DNA of 64,000 nt from Galerina marginata (taxonomy: Eukaryota > Basidiomycota > Agaricomycetes > Agaricales > Galerinaceae), in NCBI GenBank assembly GCA_023014335.1, contig JAECYW010000003.1:1240001-1304000 (forward strand), given 5' to 3'. Every line of letters begins with the position of its first letter. The first letter of the stretch is position 1. The notes under the pieces were generated by a model, which saw only the letters and a list, made by a program, of their open reading frames with translations, was not told where the DNA came from and ran no database searches. Below, piece by piece: positions 43,229-54,222 of this stretch. The position numbers were made by a program, and so were the translations under genes.

Positions 43229-45923
43229 CTAGGTTGTAATAGACCACGCATAATGAGACCTGTTGGACAGAGATTTCATGTAATCGAGCGCATATAAGAC
43301 CAAAAAAAATCTGAATTCCAAACTAGGCGACAATGCTGCCGAATGCAGCATTATATTTAGATCCCCGGAATTGGTCGCCTTCTGGGACGATTCTCGCAAC
43401 ATTTCTTTCTCCAGGTCCTCGATACATTCTTTGTCGACGTCCACTTCATGAGAAGATAACATCGTGCCTCTCCTCTGGATATCCCAAGCCATCTGGAAAT
43501 TTGATTCTTCTGACAACTCCATAAACTTCGATGGAGACCTCTTGAGGCGACGCGCAAACGCCAGAGAACGCCAGAGGTCCCAACCATTGGTGTCGGATAG
43601 TCTCGTCCATGCTAATGTGAACTTCAAACCAATTGGCCGTTTGGACTCGGTCTATAGCTGTTAATCCTCCAGTGTACGGTACAAAGAACAATGGCCTTTT
43701 TGATTCACTTCAAACCATTCCTTTGCAGGAACGACGACAGTATCTGTTGAACGTGCTGTGTAGTAAAGAAGGCAGCAAAGAACTCGAGCGGAAGACGCCA
43801 GGGCACCGTGAATGGAATCAGTTTAGGAACAGAAGATGGATCGCCGAGAATATCCTCAAGTGCAGGAGTGCTAGATGCCAGTATCCATCGTCCAAGCTGG
43901 GTACACATAAGTACAATGCTCGACATTCAATAGCATAGAACTCACTCGAATCCTTCGCGTCTTCGTGCATCCTGCCAGAGAGGGTTGATGACGTCTGATA
44001 TTTCTACAATGGAAAGGGACCCAAGTTTTACATGGGCATGCTCGAAGCCGCAGTTTTTCCATTATCGGACCATGAACCACATGTCATTCAGCATCTGAAC
44101 GAGGCGCACTGGGTACCAAGAACACCCCGGGCAAGGGCACCATATCCATCTAATGCATAAAAGTTAGTTCATTTGCATGTGTTCAACGGAAATTCAGGCA
44201 ACCTACAGAAGTTGTTCGTCTGAATATTTTTCAGGGAGCTTCCGTACCCCCCTGGCCTAAATCAAAGGAAGTCGGATGGATCACGCAGAAATAAGGTAGA
44301 ATAACGTACTTCCACCAGAAAACACCTTTCCGCGATATTGGGTTTGAGGGCTGGCAAATATCGCATATAAACAGGAACTTCTTCAACCACTCGGTCCTTT
44401 CGCTGACATGCGATATGTGACCGGACCCCACATGTTTCGCATTTTATCGCTAGACCAGAACCCTCGACGAGGAATAAAATGTTGCCATCCCCGGACAGCC
44501 CCCGCCGACAGTGAACTAAGAACTGGAGATCATCTAAGAAAGAGATGTCAGGTAGGATCAAGGTATTGGTATTAAAGGGCCAGTAACTCTAGATTTCGGG
44601 TCCGGACTCTCTTTTTTGATACATATTCGAGGTGTGTTTCCTTATGTGCCGACGACCCAAAAACTGGTCGCTTTCGTCCAAAATTTCCAGATTTTGGGAG
44701 GTATAAGACAAGTCAAACACTGAGCCGAGATTATACTCGGAGAATGCGTTGATATCTTGAGGCGTAATAGTTGGTTCAATTTTGATAGAATTTATCTTGG
44801 GCTTCAATTCCCCCATGGAGGTGCTAGAAAGCCGCGCAAACATTGAATCCAAGAGGGACTTCCACCTCGTTGTCGGTCATATGACTTTCAAACCTCGCAT
44901 TATTCAGTTCTTGAATTGGAAATCCATCGTTTCTGTTGTCTTCATACGTGAAGAAGCATCTCATGTCTTCAGATGCATATCTCGCAATGAGATGGGGACC
45001 AGAAGGATCGACCATGGCCAGTCCAACCAGGTCGTAGGTGCAGCCATGCTCATACGAGGAAAGTGTGGTAGGGAACGCCGTCCGGGGGAAATCCCAACTT
45101 AATGGATCAGCCACGGGTTCTTTGACCGCTTCCACCACAAGCAGGACCGGAAGAGAAACCAAGAGGTCTCGAATGTTTTCACGGCGCCCCTGGAAATAAA
45201 ATTTTGCTCTCACGAACCCGCCAGCAGGTCGACTGAGAGATCGGTTCCTTTTCTGAGGTCGTCAAATTGGCGAAATATTCAGAGAAACTGCCTTGAAATT
45301 CCATATGATGTTCCTCAGTTGGACGGTGGGCTCTCTGTCAAATCGGAGGATAGGTGATTTCGACATGGCGACCCCCGACGTCTGACGATCCAGAGCATGA
45401 ATGAACTTCAAAGAGGGCCTCAAAGTAGGAGGCAGCACGGTATGAACTCGCAACAGGATCAAGCTTGAGTAGTTCTGCTAGCCATCCCTGGACGTGCAAT
45501 ACTGTTTGTCAGTTAAGGTACATAATAATGGACTTAACGATGCTCACTTGGAGAGGCTCAAAAGAGCCAATAGGACGGATGACCCCTCAATCACTAAGGA
45601 ATTCCCGAAAACAGTCTCTCTGCTTCCGAAGGGTCGCCGAGGTGGTTCTCCCTGTAGAATCGAGCAATTTGCGTTCGTATAACGCCGTATACAGCGCCTT
45701 CAAACCAGACTTTGGCAGAAGGGTTGGATATTAATGAAAATTGAGTGAGGTTTCGTTTAGTCACAACGGGAAACCTTCGGACTGAATGTATCGCATTATT
45801 GAGTTGGTTAAGGGTGACCCTGTAAGCGACATACTGAGGGGAGACGGAGGATGACGCCAATAATCGGGCTAAACGAGCCAGTGTGGCGTTTTCCGACGCG
45901 TTGTGTGAGCGAGTGATCCTCAT
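43229..45923 (-). pseudogene. decayed member of an Agaricomycete multicopy family with PHD-like finger
   Basis: The minus strand starts at the ATG at 45923. Readable segments in order are VWFEGAVYGVIRTQIARFYR, VQGWLAELLKLDP, SLKFIHALDRQTSGVAM, then YDLVGLAMVDPSGPHLIARY followed by FFTYEDNRNDGFP, then a PHD-like finger (CRRGLSGDGN...CETCGVRSHIACQR), and finally VPYTGGLTAIDRVQTANWFE and RHQWLGPLAF. I recall this order from a large mushroom protein family of unknown function. The YDLVG...HxIARY...YED part is vaguely like a ubiquitin-hydrolase C-terminal box, but that is weak. The frame changes several times, for example between VQGWLAE and SLKFIHA and around 43690-43627, more than introns easily explain. 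In the finger, the expected second Cys of CRCG is Arg. A pseudogene is likely. Confidence 0.45.
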
Positions 45924-47100
45924 TGCTTTTCACAAAAACTCAGCCGTGCCTTTAAATAAGACTGGAGGAAAGGTATAAAGAATGAATCGATTCCTTTGTC
46001 CCTGTGTTATGCAGGAAATTGCCTGGACTGATTAAGATAAACCAAGTTAAAAAGTTATCAATAAAACTCACCTCAAAAACTGGCATATTGACAATATATC
46101 ATAGGTTGCGCAAATAGATCATGGTGCGCCAAAGAGACCTCGAAAGAATGAAAGGAATATATGGTCATGGCTACGGCCAATACCCAATTGCGGCATAACA
46201 ACATCTCAAAGGACAGTGGTCATGGCTACGGCCAATACCCAATTGCGCGTAACAAAAGCTGGAAAGGATGAGGAAGGTATGGTCATGGCTACGGCCAATA
46301 CCCATTTACGATGGTGCAAAAGCTTGGAAGAGTCCAAACGCTATGGTCATGGCGACGGCCAATACCCAAACGCTGACATGAACGAGGGCGAGCGCCGAGG
46401 AGACACTGATATCGGGTATAACTGGCTGCGACGTCGAGCTGCCCACGACTTTCTTCGCAACAGGCTGCGAGTTCTCCACCCTACGATTTCGTACGCCACC
46501 TCGCTCGTTGGCAACGTCGATAACCTGCCGTGGTGGCCTTCCCAGGCTCCACCGCGCGAGTTTTGGTTGTGACAACAGCCAATGAGGATCGGAGCCACAT
46601 GGTACGCGTGTGTTTCTGAGGAGGTAGCATTGCGGTAGTACAGAAACGATAGGCCGGCTTTGTGCCAACTCAGTTGTGATTGTTGTCGAATTCAGGCCTG
46701 GACAAAGTTGAAACGAAATGCTGTGCGGCGGTGCGGGTTTGTTTGGCTTCGATTTGGGCCTTCATATTCTCACGACCTTCGAATTCAGTGATCTTTTTGT
46801 GTGGCTGAAAGCCTGAACCTGCTGGTCGTTGGCTGGACGATTTCAGCCTGTCAGGGTGCAGGGGAAACCGGCCGGAATTTTATCCAAATTGGTCCAAAAT
46901 GCGGGGGCGCTTGCGCCACTCTTGCGCCCCACGGAGCCCGGCAGTTGTCATTCCACCTGAACTAGTTTTCAAAGCCTCTGTGACGCGGGACATGGACCGA
47001 TTTCATTCACGGCCAATGGCCCTTGTGACGTGGAACTGGACGAATTGAGCGAAATAGTACAGTATTCCGAACTGCCTTGCAGAATACATAGGACCACCTA
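45924..47100. other. intergenic with minisatellite
   Basis: Apart from the repeat at 46161-46374, a plus-strand frame continues to 46572 with a Trp/Pro-rich end but no domain. The rest is featureless. Confidence 0.35.
46161..46374 (+). repeat. minisatellite, four units
   Basis: A conserved 28-30-bp core (GGTCATGGCTACGGCCAATA plus CCCA) starts at 46163, 46218, 46281 and 46345, with variable spacers giving periods of 55, 63 and 64 bp. The first unit sits in a 16-codon frame starting at an ATG at 46148 (MKGIYGHGYGQYPIAA). The fourth reads SKRYGHGDGQYPN, while units 2 and 3 are in another frame (MVMATANT) within the frame 46216-46572. Confidence 0.75.
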
Positions 47101-47108
47101 TTTTATAG
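47101..47108 (+). promoter_or_regulatory. TATA-like box
   Basis: TTTTATAG lies about 45 bp upstream of the ATG at 47150. Confidence 0.35.
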
Positions 47109-47149
47109 CCTATCCTTACCTCAGGCTCACAGCCTGATAACCATCGACA

Positions 47150-48072
47150 ATGCCGACAGCTCGACAATCTTTCGATCCCTCATCAACTTCTACGCCAGGA
47201 CTAGGATATATTGTTGTTTCTCAACCTCAATCCGCTAAGTTTCGGGTGCTTGGACAACATTTCTGTCTGAGCAATCTACCAGGAGGTTCAAGCTGGGATC
47301 TTGTTAAGAATTCCTCTGGACCTCAGATATGTATCTGGCTCGGTCCTGGTAAGTTTCTTGGTGCTGTGAGTTGTATCCACTCAAATGCCGTTCTTCAGAT
47401 GTTGTACAAACGTCTGGTTATCTGATTTGGCCTGGAAGGGGCATCTATTCGATTGGTCCACCGTATGTCATCACTTTTCCTCTGAAGAAGCAGGGTTCAG
47501 CAGGCATACTCTACAGTTTGGACGCCTCCAATCCCTCCAGAGTCGTCGACCTTGGCTCAAAGGGCAATGAGACCCTGATGAATTGCGAACCCCCAAACAT
47601 TATTGCTTTGGAACTGCTGCATATCCAAATGACTCCCTGTTTTCTCTTCATCCGGCAAGAAGGAGATGAACACCTTCTGGTCCAAGAGGAAGCAAAATCC
47701 TTGTCATTCATAGGGCACACTCTGGCGATGGTCAGCGACTTCTTATCTTATTTAGAAAAGCAGAAGCAAAGCCCTGGAGACGCAGTCCAGGCATCAGCTT
47801 TGGAATCATGGTACAACAGTACGATGGCTGCACTAAGTGAGCAGAACGAGGATAAATTTCTTTTCGATCCCACTTTGCTACTGGCCGGACTTATAAAAGA
47901 TCTTGGGGCTAGGATAAAGAACGTCAATAGCTTTGATATATCCACAGAAGAGTTGCTTTTGATACCTATGGTATTTATTCGCAATTGGAAAGAATATTTG
48001 ACAGGGGTACTTTCAAAATCAGGAAAGGAAGCCGTTGTCAAAAAATTGCTTCAGTCGTCTTCAGAGTTCTGA
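47150..48072 (+). CDS. uncharacterised protein (290 aa)
   Basis: Two exons, 47150-47348 and 47399-48072, join in phase through a 50-bp GT-AG intron. The N-terminal half is beta-rich (LGYIVVSQPQSAKFRVLGQH, SGYLIWPGRGIYSIGPPYVI). The C-terminal half is helical and charged (ISTEELLLIPMVFIRNWKEY) and ends SGKEAVVKKLLQSSSEF. There is no signal peptide, membrane helix or known motif. The length, the clean intron and a TATA-like box support a real gene. I do not recognise the family. Confidence 0.6.
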
Positions 48073-49892
48073 GTATAGTATAGTAAATTAGACAAACTTT
48101 GACTTACAAGTTAATCACCACGTTTTTGCTTCGTGTTACGACCAGATTACGGTCCCGACATGGAGCAATCAATTTTCGGTTTTCGATGGTTTGCTCGCTC
48201 AAAATTCTCTCACCTCAGACGAAGGTTTATCTGGTAAAGATGTGATAATAAAGAATGACAGAGTTTATTCACACTAGGATAATATGGAACTGTCTTAAGA
48301 TCTTGACAGAAGTACATCACGCGAGAGAGGTGAAAGTTTTCAGCATATGTATTTCGTCTGGATACTGTCGGCCCATAGACTCGGATAAGGCGAGGAGGTA
48401 GATAAACTAGCTTTGTAGGCCAGTGTATCTGACTTACGTTAGTGCGACGCTCCGAGACGGACTCTTCGGAACTCGAAACCATCTCATCGTCCTTGTCCTC
48501 GCCACCTGGTGTTCGGTTCATATGCATTAGCGAAAGGGCAGCTTGTATGTGTATTGAGATGCACTTACCTAAGGGCGAGAGACTGGGGAAGCCGACTTAA
48601 AAGGGCGGCGAACTGATAAAGTCGATATTAGCAAAAAGTGCACGCACAAAATACAAAATTTTACCTCATTATTGGCGATGCGTGCTAGAGAGACGATGTT
48701 CGAGGCGAAAACTCGATTTGAGATCACTATATGCGGGCCATCAGGATATATGCGTTGAAATAGTGGAACACGTACCATTTCTCGAGAGTTTGGAGATTGG
48801 GAAGGCGCCTCTGCAATTTCTATCGCTCAGCAGTCTCCAATGGATTCTAAATGGCGTCTCACCAGAGCCAAATCGCAAATCATCGACTAGCCCGCCTGAA
48901 ATGGCGCATCCGACTCTCTGTACCCACAGATCGGATATGGCGGGTTTCTTGACAGCGAAGGTGGTTTACACATGTACCGAACGCGTCGAACAGCTCGTGG
49001 AGCGTGTGTAGGCAACGGGAAGGCAGGCCTTGGGCTGCGATGAATTGTGGAGGGGGATGGTGGTGGTAGGGAAGAAAGAGTGGAACGACGGAACTGGGAA
49101 GCGAAGTTGAGAGTGGGCAAATTATGTCACGAAAACGGATGTAAAGGAAGGAAGACAAAGGTGGGCGAAACCCCCAGAGAGAAATCTTTGGGGTCATTGA
49201 GCAACTGAGCTGGACGTCATCGTCAGCGACAACGACTTCTCGAGTTCTATTTATATCCTCAAGTCGTGTCAAATCTGAAAGCCTTCGGATTCGCTCGGAC
49301 TTGCTCGGCTCTGCACGGCTGTCTTCCACAATCTCCAGAAAACAGCAGAACCGGTTTCCACTGGGCATGAGGCCTTGAGGAGCCGAGAAGCACGGCGAGG
49401 CCAAAAATAGAATCGGCGTTTGCCGGAAACTTGAACGTTACACCCAGCCAAAACTTTGGCGAGTCTAAGGACAATAATAGAGCGAGTCCTAACCTCATTT
49501 GGTGCGATTCCATGCCGTTGAGGGTTGTTCTCGTCGTTTCGTTTCCTCGAATTCGGGAACGACCTTCCTCTATGCGCAGATGGACGACGTATTGCCCTTC
49601 AGGAGACCTGTGCGTGAGGTTGATAAATCGTACGGTCCTGGCCGCGGTTTCTAACTGATCCGCGAATCAATGATACAGCTACCATGATGGACTGACTGAA
49701 CGAGATCAGAGACTAAGCTTAAATTTATCAAAATTGACGGATGTATCTACCAGCCACCGAAATATTGACCAATTAGAACTACGACTCAGCGCTAGGGTCC
49801 GGGCAGGAATCAAGATATCATCGACTCGGACACCCAAATCCAGGTACTAGAGTTGTAAACTGCGTTATTCGAATATTTAGAGAAAAGTACTA
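48073..49892. other. intergenic or undetected gene remnants
   Basis: Minus-strand frames at 48210-48527 and 48880-49404 show acidic or Pro/His-rich peptides without domains. No start, phase-consistent intron set or family is visible. Confidence 0.3.
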
Positions 49893-50667
49893 CTAGCTGT
49901 CAAAAATTTCCCTAATTCCATTCAATCGCACAAAGACAGATTTCTGTCCTTCCTTTACACTTGCTACGTCCTCTTCACAGACCAAAGGAAGAATGGTCGA
50001 TGAAAATCTAGCGGGATTCCACCTGAGCAGTTCCATCCTTGCCACATGACTGGATTGAGCTCCGTCTCGTTCCAGGTGGATCAGAAACTGTCTTATCTTG
50101 GGTCCAGTCAGGTCCGAAGGTCGAATAGGGACTCGTTTGAGAACAGGCCATGGAATATTCTCAAAACGCAGAGATTGCTTGGCAATGTTGCCAGAGATCA
50201 CAGTTGAACGCAATTTTTTCCAGAGTTTCTCATAATCTCGAATTTTTTTTTTCCGATGCTAACCTTCAATAAGCAGTTATTCAAACGACAATAACTCCGG
50301 CTCACCTCAACAGCGGCCAATTTAGCATCGCGCAGCATCCGTCGCCTAACACTTCCTTTTAAGGCAGCTCTTTTTCTTTTTTTATTCTCCACCAGACGGG
50401 GTAAATCGTTTTCCTGCTGGGATGCAGGTTCTTGTTCTCGAAGAACATGCTCGGCAGCGATGCCTTCTCCCAGGTGTTTCTTCCCCTGAAAAGATAGGAA
50501 AAAATGAGTGATGGAAAGAAAACACCGCTTAAATGCTGGCTTTCCATTTTCAATTGCGTGCTGTAGGCCACTTGCTCTTTCCTGAATGCAGATTGGCGGG
50601 CTTTTTCAGCCGTCCTCTTCTTGAGGCTCAGAAGCCGTCTGAAGTCCCGTTGAATGCCCTCGTCCAT
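49893..50667 (-). CDS. coiled-coil protein with degenerate J-like C-terminus
   Basis: The ATG at 50667 starts a charged helix (MDEGIQRDFRRLLSLKKRTA). The middle exon (50485-50306) contains a basic stretch (NKKRKRAALKGSVRRRMLRD). The last exon, ending at 49893, encodes YEKLWKKLRS, SLRFENIPWPVLKRVP, LTGPKIRQFLIHLER and ELLRWNPARF. An LRFxxIPWP box followed by an LxRWHPDRF-like segment is common in fungal proteins with a J-like C-terminus. Here HPD reads NPA, so Hsp70 stimulation is unlikely. One problem remains: exon 1 ends in phase 1 at the GT donor (50526), whereas exon 2 is best read from phase 0. This may mean a 1-nt indel or a different first intron. Confidence 0.5.
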
Positions 50668-50853
50668 TATTTGGTTTGTGTCTCTAAATCAGTTTGGAAA
50701 GCCGTTCAGCTGAGAGGTTTCGTGATCCTAACTAATTTGCGGGAGGAACTAAATAAGGAGGTAGTAATCAGGGAATTCTGAGTGGTCACGATGGACTGCC
50801 CTGAGAGTTGCGTTAGTGTGAACTGCGGTTCGTCCATTTAAGGCCGCAATGGA

Positions 50854-51004
50854 GTGCAATTCACGCTGTCAGTCGTGTTTGGTGCATTTCCTAAAAGAGA
50901 AAATTTTGCATCACCATATGTACCTTGGGACCTCACAGCATTGGGATCTCCGTCATCCGATATGGCCATTCTCGAAAGCCCCTCATTTAGAACAACTTGA
51001 GATT
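50854..51004 (+). repeat. direct repeat, shortened copy
   Basis: Nearly identical to 51366-51567 but lacking three internal blocks (about 26, 6 and 19 bp). At each missing block a short microhomology lies at the break. Confidence 0.75.
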
Positions 51005-51365
51005 GGTAAGTGAGGAAGCGAGGTAGCGAGCTAGTATTCTAACAGAAAAAGGGTGGCCGCGACGGTAGACCAACGTTTCGTCTGTAAAGAGACTCCTCAG
51101 GCGGCAGTGTCCTCTCAAATACCAAAACTGAGTATTACATAATGTGTCCGTATTTGGACAGCACTGCAATTGCCCGGATTGACGGCCCCAAAGGGCTGTC
51201 ACGGCTCCTCTGGACTCTGGAGATTAGATGTAAAAAAGAGAATCAAACGGTTGCTGCGTGCTCAGCATGGTAGACGTTGATCGTCTCACGATTAATTTTA
51301 TTTAATGTGTCACCCAGCGCCCTTGCTTTTCGGAATGATGCAAGGAAATAATCTTTGGCTCTTCC

Positions 51366-51567
51366 GTGCAATTCACGCTGTCAGTCGGGTTCGGTGCGGT
51401 GCTGCGAAGTGGGCCCTTGGTGCATTTCCTAAAAGAGAAAATTTTGCATCACCATATGTGGTAGTACCTTGGCAAGCTGCGTGGATCGTGGGACCTCACA
51501 GCATTGGGATCTCCGTCATCCGATATGGCCATTCTCGAAAGCCCTTCATTTAGAACAACTTGAGATT
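51366..51567 (+). repeat. direct repeat, longer copy
   Basis: Starts GTGCAATTCACGCTGTCAGT and ends TTAGAACAACTTGAGATT, as does the copy at 50854-51004. Confidence 0.75.
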
Positions 51568-51960
51568 TAGTAAATTTGGACACTCGTTATCCATTCAGTT
51601 GAAACCCCGAGGAACCCTACCCAAAGATTCGCAACCAGGGATGGATGTGATCACAGTGTACGTCTTCTCAGTCACTGAATTCAATCAGTCATAATTTTTT
51701 AATAGATGAGAATTGTATTTTTCACCTCCGAAAAATCGTTTTTGCGCCCAGTGGGCCAGCTCATATGTGCGATCAGTCTGGAAATGATAATAACAAGTGC
51801 GATATGTTTCGGCAAGAAAGACCAGCACTGAATACACTATTGTATAACATAAGAAAAGTCCATAGGGAAAGGACACAGCTGTGATACAAGTCCCAATAAA
51901 ATATGCAGACCTCGATCAATGACACCTATCTGTTGGATTAGAATCGTGGTCGTGGAAATG

Positions 51961-52759
51961 TCAATGACCCTGCCCTGTCGAAAAAGATGAAAATGTGTCA
52001 AATAAAATATTATAAAACCATACCCTTCTTCCATGGCCTCCGATGCCTCATTTGACCCGAATGAATTAAGAGACGATGATAAAGCACCTAGGTTGCTCGT
52101 GCCATTGTGCCAGTCGTGGGGAAGGTTGTTTTCAAGGTGAGAATGATAGGTAGATAAGACCGATGGTGGAACGGTCGGGTAGAAAGATTCGAACGTGCGA
52201 CAGGGAGGCAGGCGTTGACTGAATAGATAGGCTGTAAGGTTGCTAACTTGGCGCTCAGCGCTTGCGACGTGGCCCCGAGCTTCTTCGACGGTACTCCGGA
52301 GCATGTCAAGTTTCAACTCGGACTCCTTGAGCCTTGAGAGAAGAAGGTTGTAATCGGCCTGGAGAGTATCTCTCGCCAACATAGCAAGAGAATGCGCAGT
52401 CTGGGGGGTATGGTCGCTCCCAGAGTCCACTAGTTGCAACAAATATTGGCTTTCACGGTCTTGGTAGAAAGCCATACATTGTTGTGCTACGCACACCACG
52501 CTTCGGGAATGAGAAAGAGTAAGGAGTTTAGAGGTTTGAGATCGCTGTATTTCCTGGTGCTTGCCAGTGTCTATGGTATGCTGAACGTTCTTTCTGTAAT
52601 GGAAAGCGCTAAGAATGGCATAACACTCACCATACCAGTTAAGCCATAACACCCAAGCGTTGACTTGATCTGGTCCGACGAGTGGGCGGTCAAAACGACG
52701 TTGTTGAAGGTGATGTATCCTAGGGCTGGGTTTCGAAAGCGCAGATTCGTTGACATCAT
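51961..52759 (-). CDS. small coiled-coil protein, copy 2 of a paralogous pair
   Basis: Exon 1 (52759-52631, 129 nt) encodes MMSTNLRFRNPALG and VVLTAHSSDQIKSTLG. Exon 2 (52544-52024) encodes KLLTLSHSRSVVCVAQQC, DRESQYLLQLVDSGSDHTPQ, a long coiled coil (LLLSRLKESELKLDMLRSTV) and NLPHDWHNGT. A third short exon ends at the TGA at 51961-51963. About 220 residues, the same as copy 1 at 9643-10410, with the first intron at the same place. There is no membrane segment or catalytic motif. Two open copies on opposite strands 42 kb apart in a transposon-rich region suggest a multicopy gene family. Its function is unknown. Confidence 0.7.
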
Positions 52760-53521
52760 GAATTAGCGCTATTTCCAGTGAGTCACTGAATTAAGGGTGA
52801 GGCCTGCTTCTGTTGAAAAGGCGTGGTTCCGTTTTGAAAAGCGTTCCAATTTTAAAAGTGTTGAACCAAAGTCACGGGAATTCATGTGATGCATTTACAT
52901 TATACAACGACCAAGGACATTCTCGATACCTGTTTCCGTATGGGGACCACGTCAGTATAATGAACTCCTCCCCCTCTGATTTCAGATTTGATAGACGATT
53001 CTAGGTCAAACCAATCGGAACGAAAGTAGTAACAGTCTCTCAAGGCTTTGAAAGCAAGCCTCTTTCCGATCATGGCGCATATTAACGACCTCACCCACTT
53101 CGTTGCCTCTGCTTCCACCTGATTTACCGATTTACCACTCTGACGGTTTGCTCGTAAGTATTGCCTCACATTGGCCTTATTTCGGAGCACAAAGGGCTCA
53201 GAGACTCTCCAAACAGATACCATTTGATAAAGCTCACTAATGCCGTTCCTCCGATGTTTTCACGAATCACGACACTCTTCGTCTCATGCCATGCTCCTCC
53301 ACCCTGTCCAATTCACCAATCACCGTACCGTGAGCTCCTCAACCGAAAGGCGGGTCGCCAGATTTAGATTGTGGGCTGTAGAACTTCATATTTCTACACA
53401 TGATGAACGAGTCGTGGATTTAGACAGATGGGCAAACGGAAAAGCGTGAGTGTGCCAATCAAGCCCATTCGATCATCATACATCGTTATTTGACACACCA
53501 TTGTACAGTATGAATGCACTA
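52760..53521. other. intergenic
   Basis: Overlapping short frames on both strands (52900-53223 minus, 53240-53449 plus). None has a recognisable domain. Confidence 0.3.
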
Positions 53522-53887
53522 CTATTCTTTTCCAGTGGGTGAAAGGACTTGAATACCCACTATATTTCCAGCATTTGGAAGCAAGGCTGTCGAACTGACA
53601 TGGGCGGAAGAATTGATGTCACAATAGCGATGTAGTTCCAGCTCGTGAATTACTGGCATTAAGAACTTCTTAAGAGCCTCGGGGTTTGGCTTGCATGGAC
53701 CAGGTACGATAACGGTAGCTGGAAAGGTGGTATCGTTCAGCTTGGGCATTGAGGAAGTGATGATATTTGCGATGTCTTCTGAGGCATTAGATCTAATACA
53801 TGAGTGGAATGGGATATCGCACCTTCTAGTTCTGGAGAGAAAATTTGCTGCCAGTGCGTCAAAGATGATATTGCTAAACAGTCGCAA
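53522..53887 (-). pseudogene. possible Plavaka-like transposase fragment
   Basis: The frame contains MPKLNDTTFPATVIVPGPCK followed by PNPEALKKFLMPVIHELELH. It resembles the segment (TxIxPGPxKPxxxxSFLxPxxHxL) that I recall from Plavaka/KDZ transposases in mushrooms. No start or flanking domains were found, so at most it is a fragment. Confidence 0.3.
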
Positions 53888-54172
53888 AAAACTAACGTTA
53901 TCCGATATTTTTCCCAGTTAGGCCGTTTAATCTTGGGCCTCTTTTGGACTGGGGAATGGAACCCAGAATGGAATGAACCAACCGAACGAACGAAAAGAAA
54001 TCCTTTGATCGCTTGCACTCCTGATTCCGGATCTTTTGCCTCAAGGCTCAAGACCATATTGACGAAAATAAGGTAGGCTTAACTCCTCCGGCTGACAGAC
54101 AATCGCTTAGTTCTGTTGGAATCCAACAGGATTCAGGCCTGCCAACTTTGGCCATGTCAAAACTTCCCGAGC

Positions 54173-54179
54173 TATAAGA
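54173..54179 (+). promoter_or_regulatory. TATA box of the DUF6532 gene
   Basis: TATAAGA lies 50 bp upstream of the ATG at 54223. Confidence 0.5.
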
Positions 54180-54222
54180 TAGGCCCTTTCTTTCTAGATT
54201 TCAGATAACTACGCTCTCAGCC

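Larger units (their letters stand above)
50668..51960. other. intergenic with a duplicated segment
   Basis: No gene is supported. It contains the direct repeat pair at 50854-51004 and 51366-51567. The longer copy lies in a short plus-strand frame (51305-51553) of unknown nature. Confidence 0.4.

Noticed and set aside
46216..46572. MVMATANT-repeat protein
   Set aside because: Only two of four repeat units are in this frame and the first unit reads differently. Minisatellite DNA in a chance frame is more likely.
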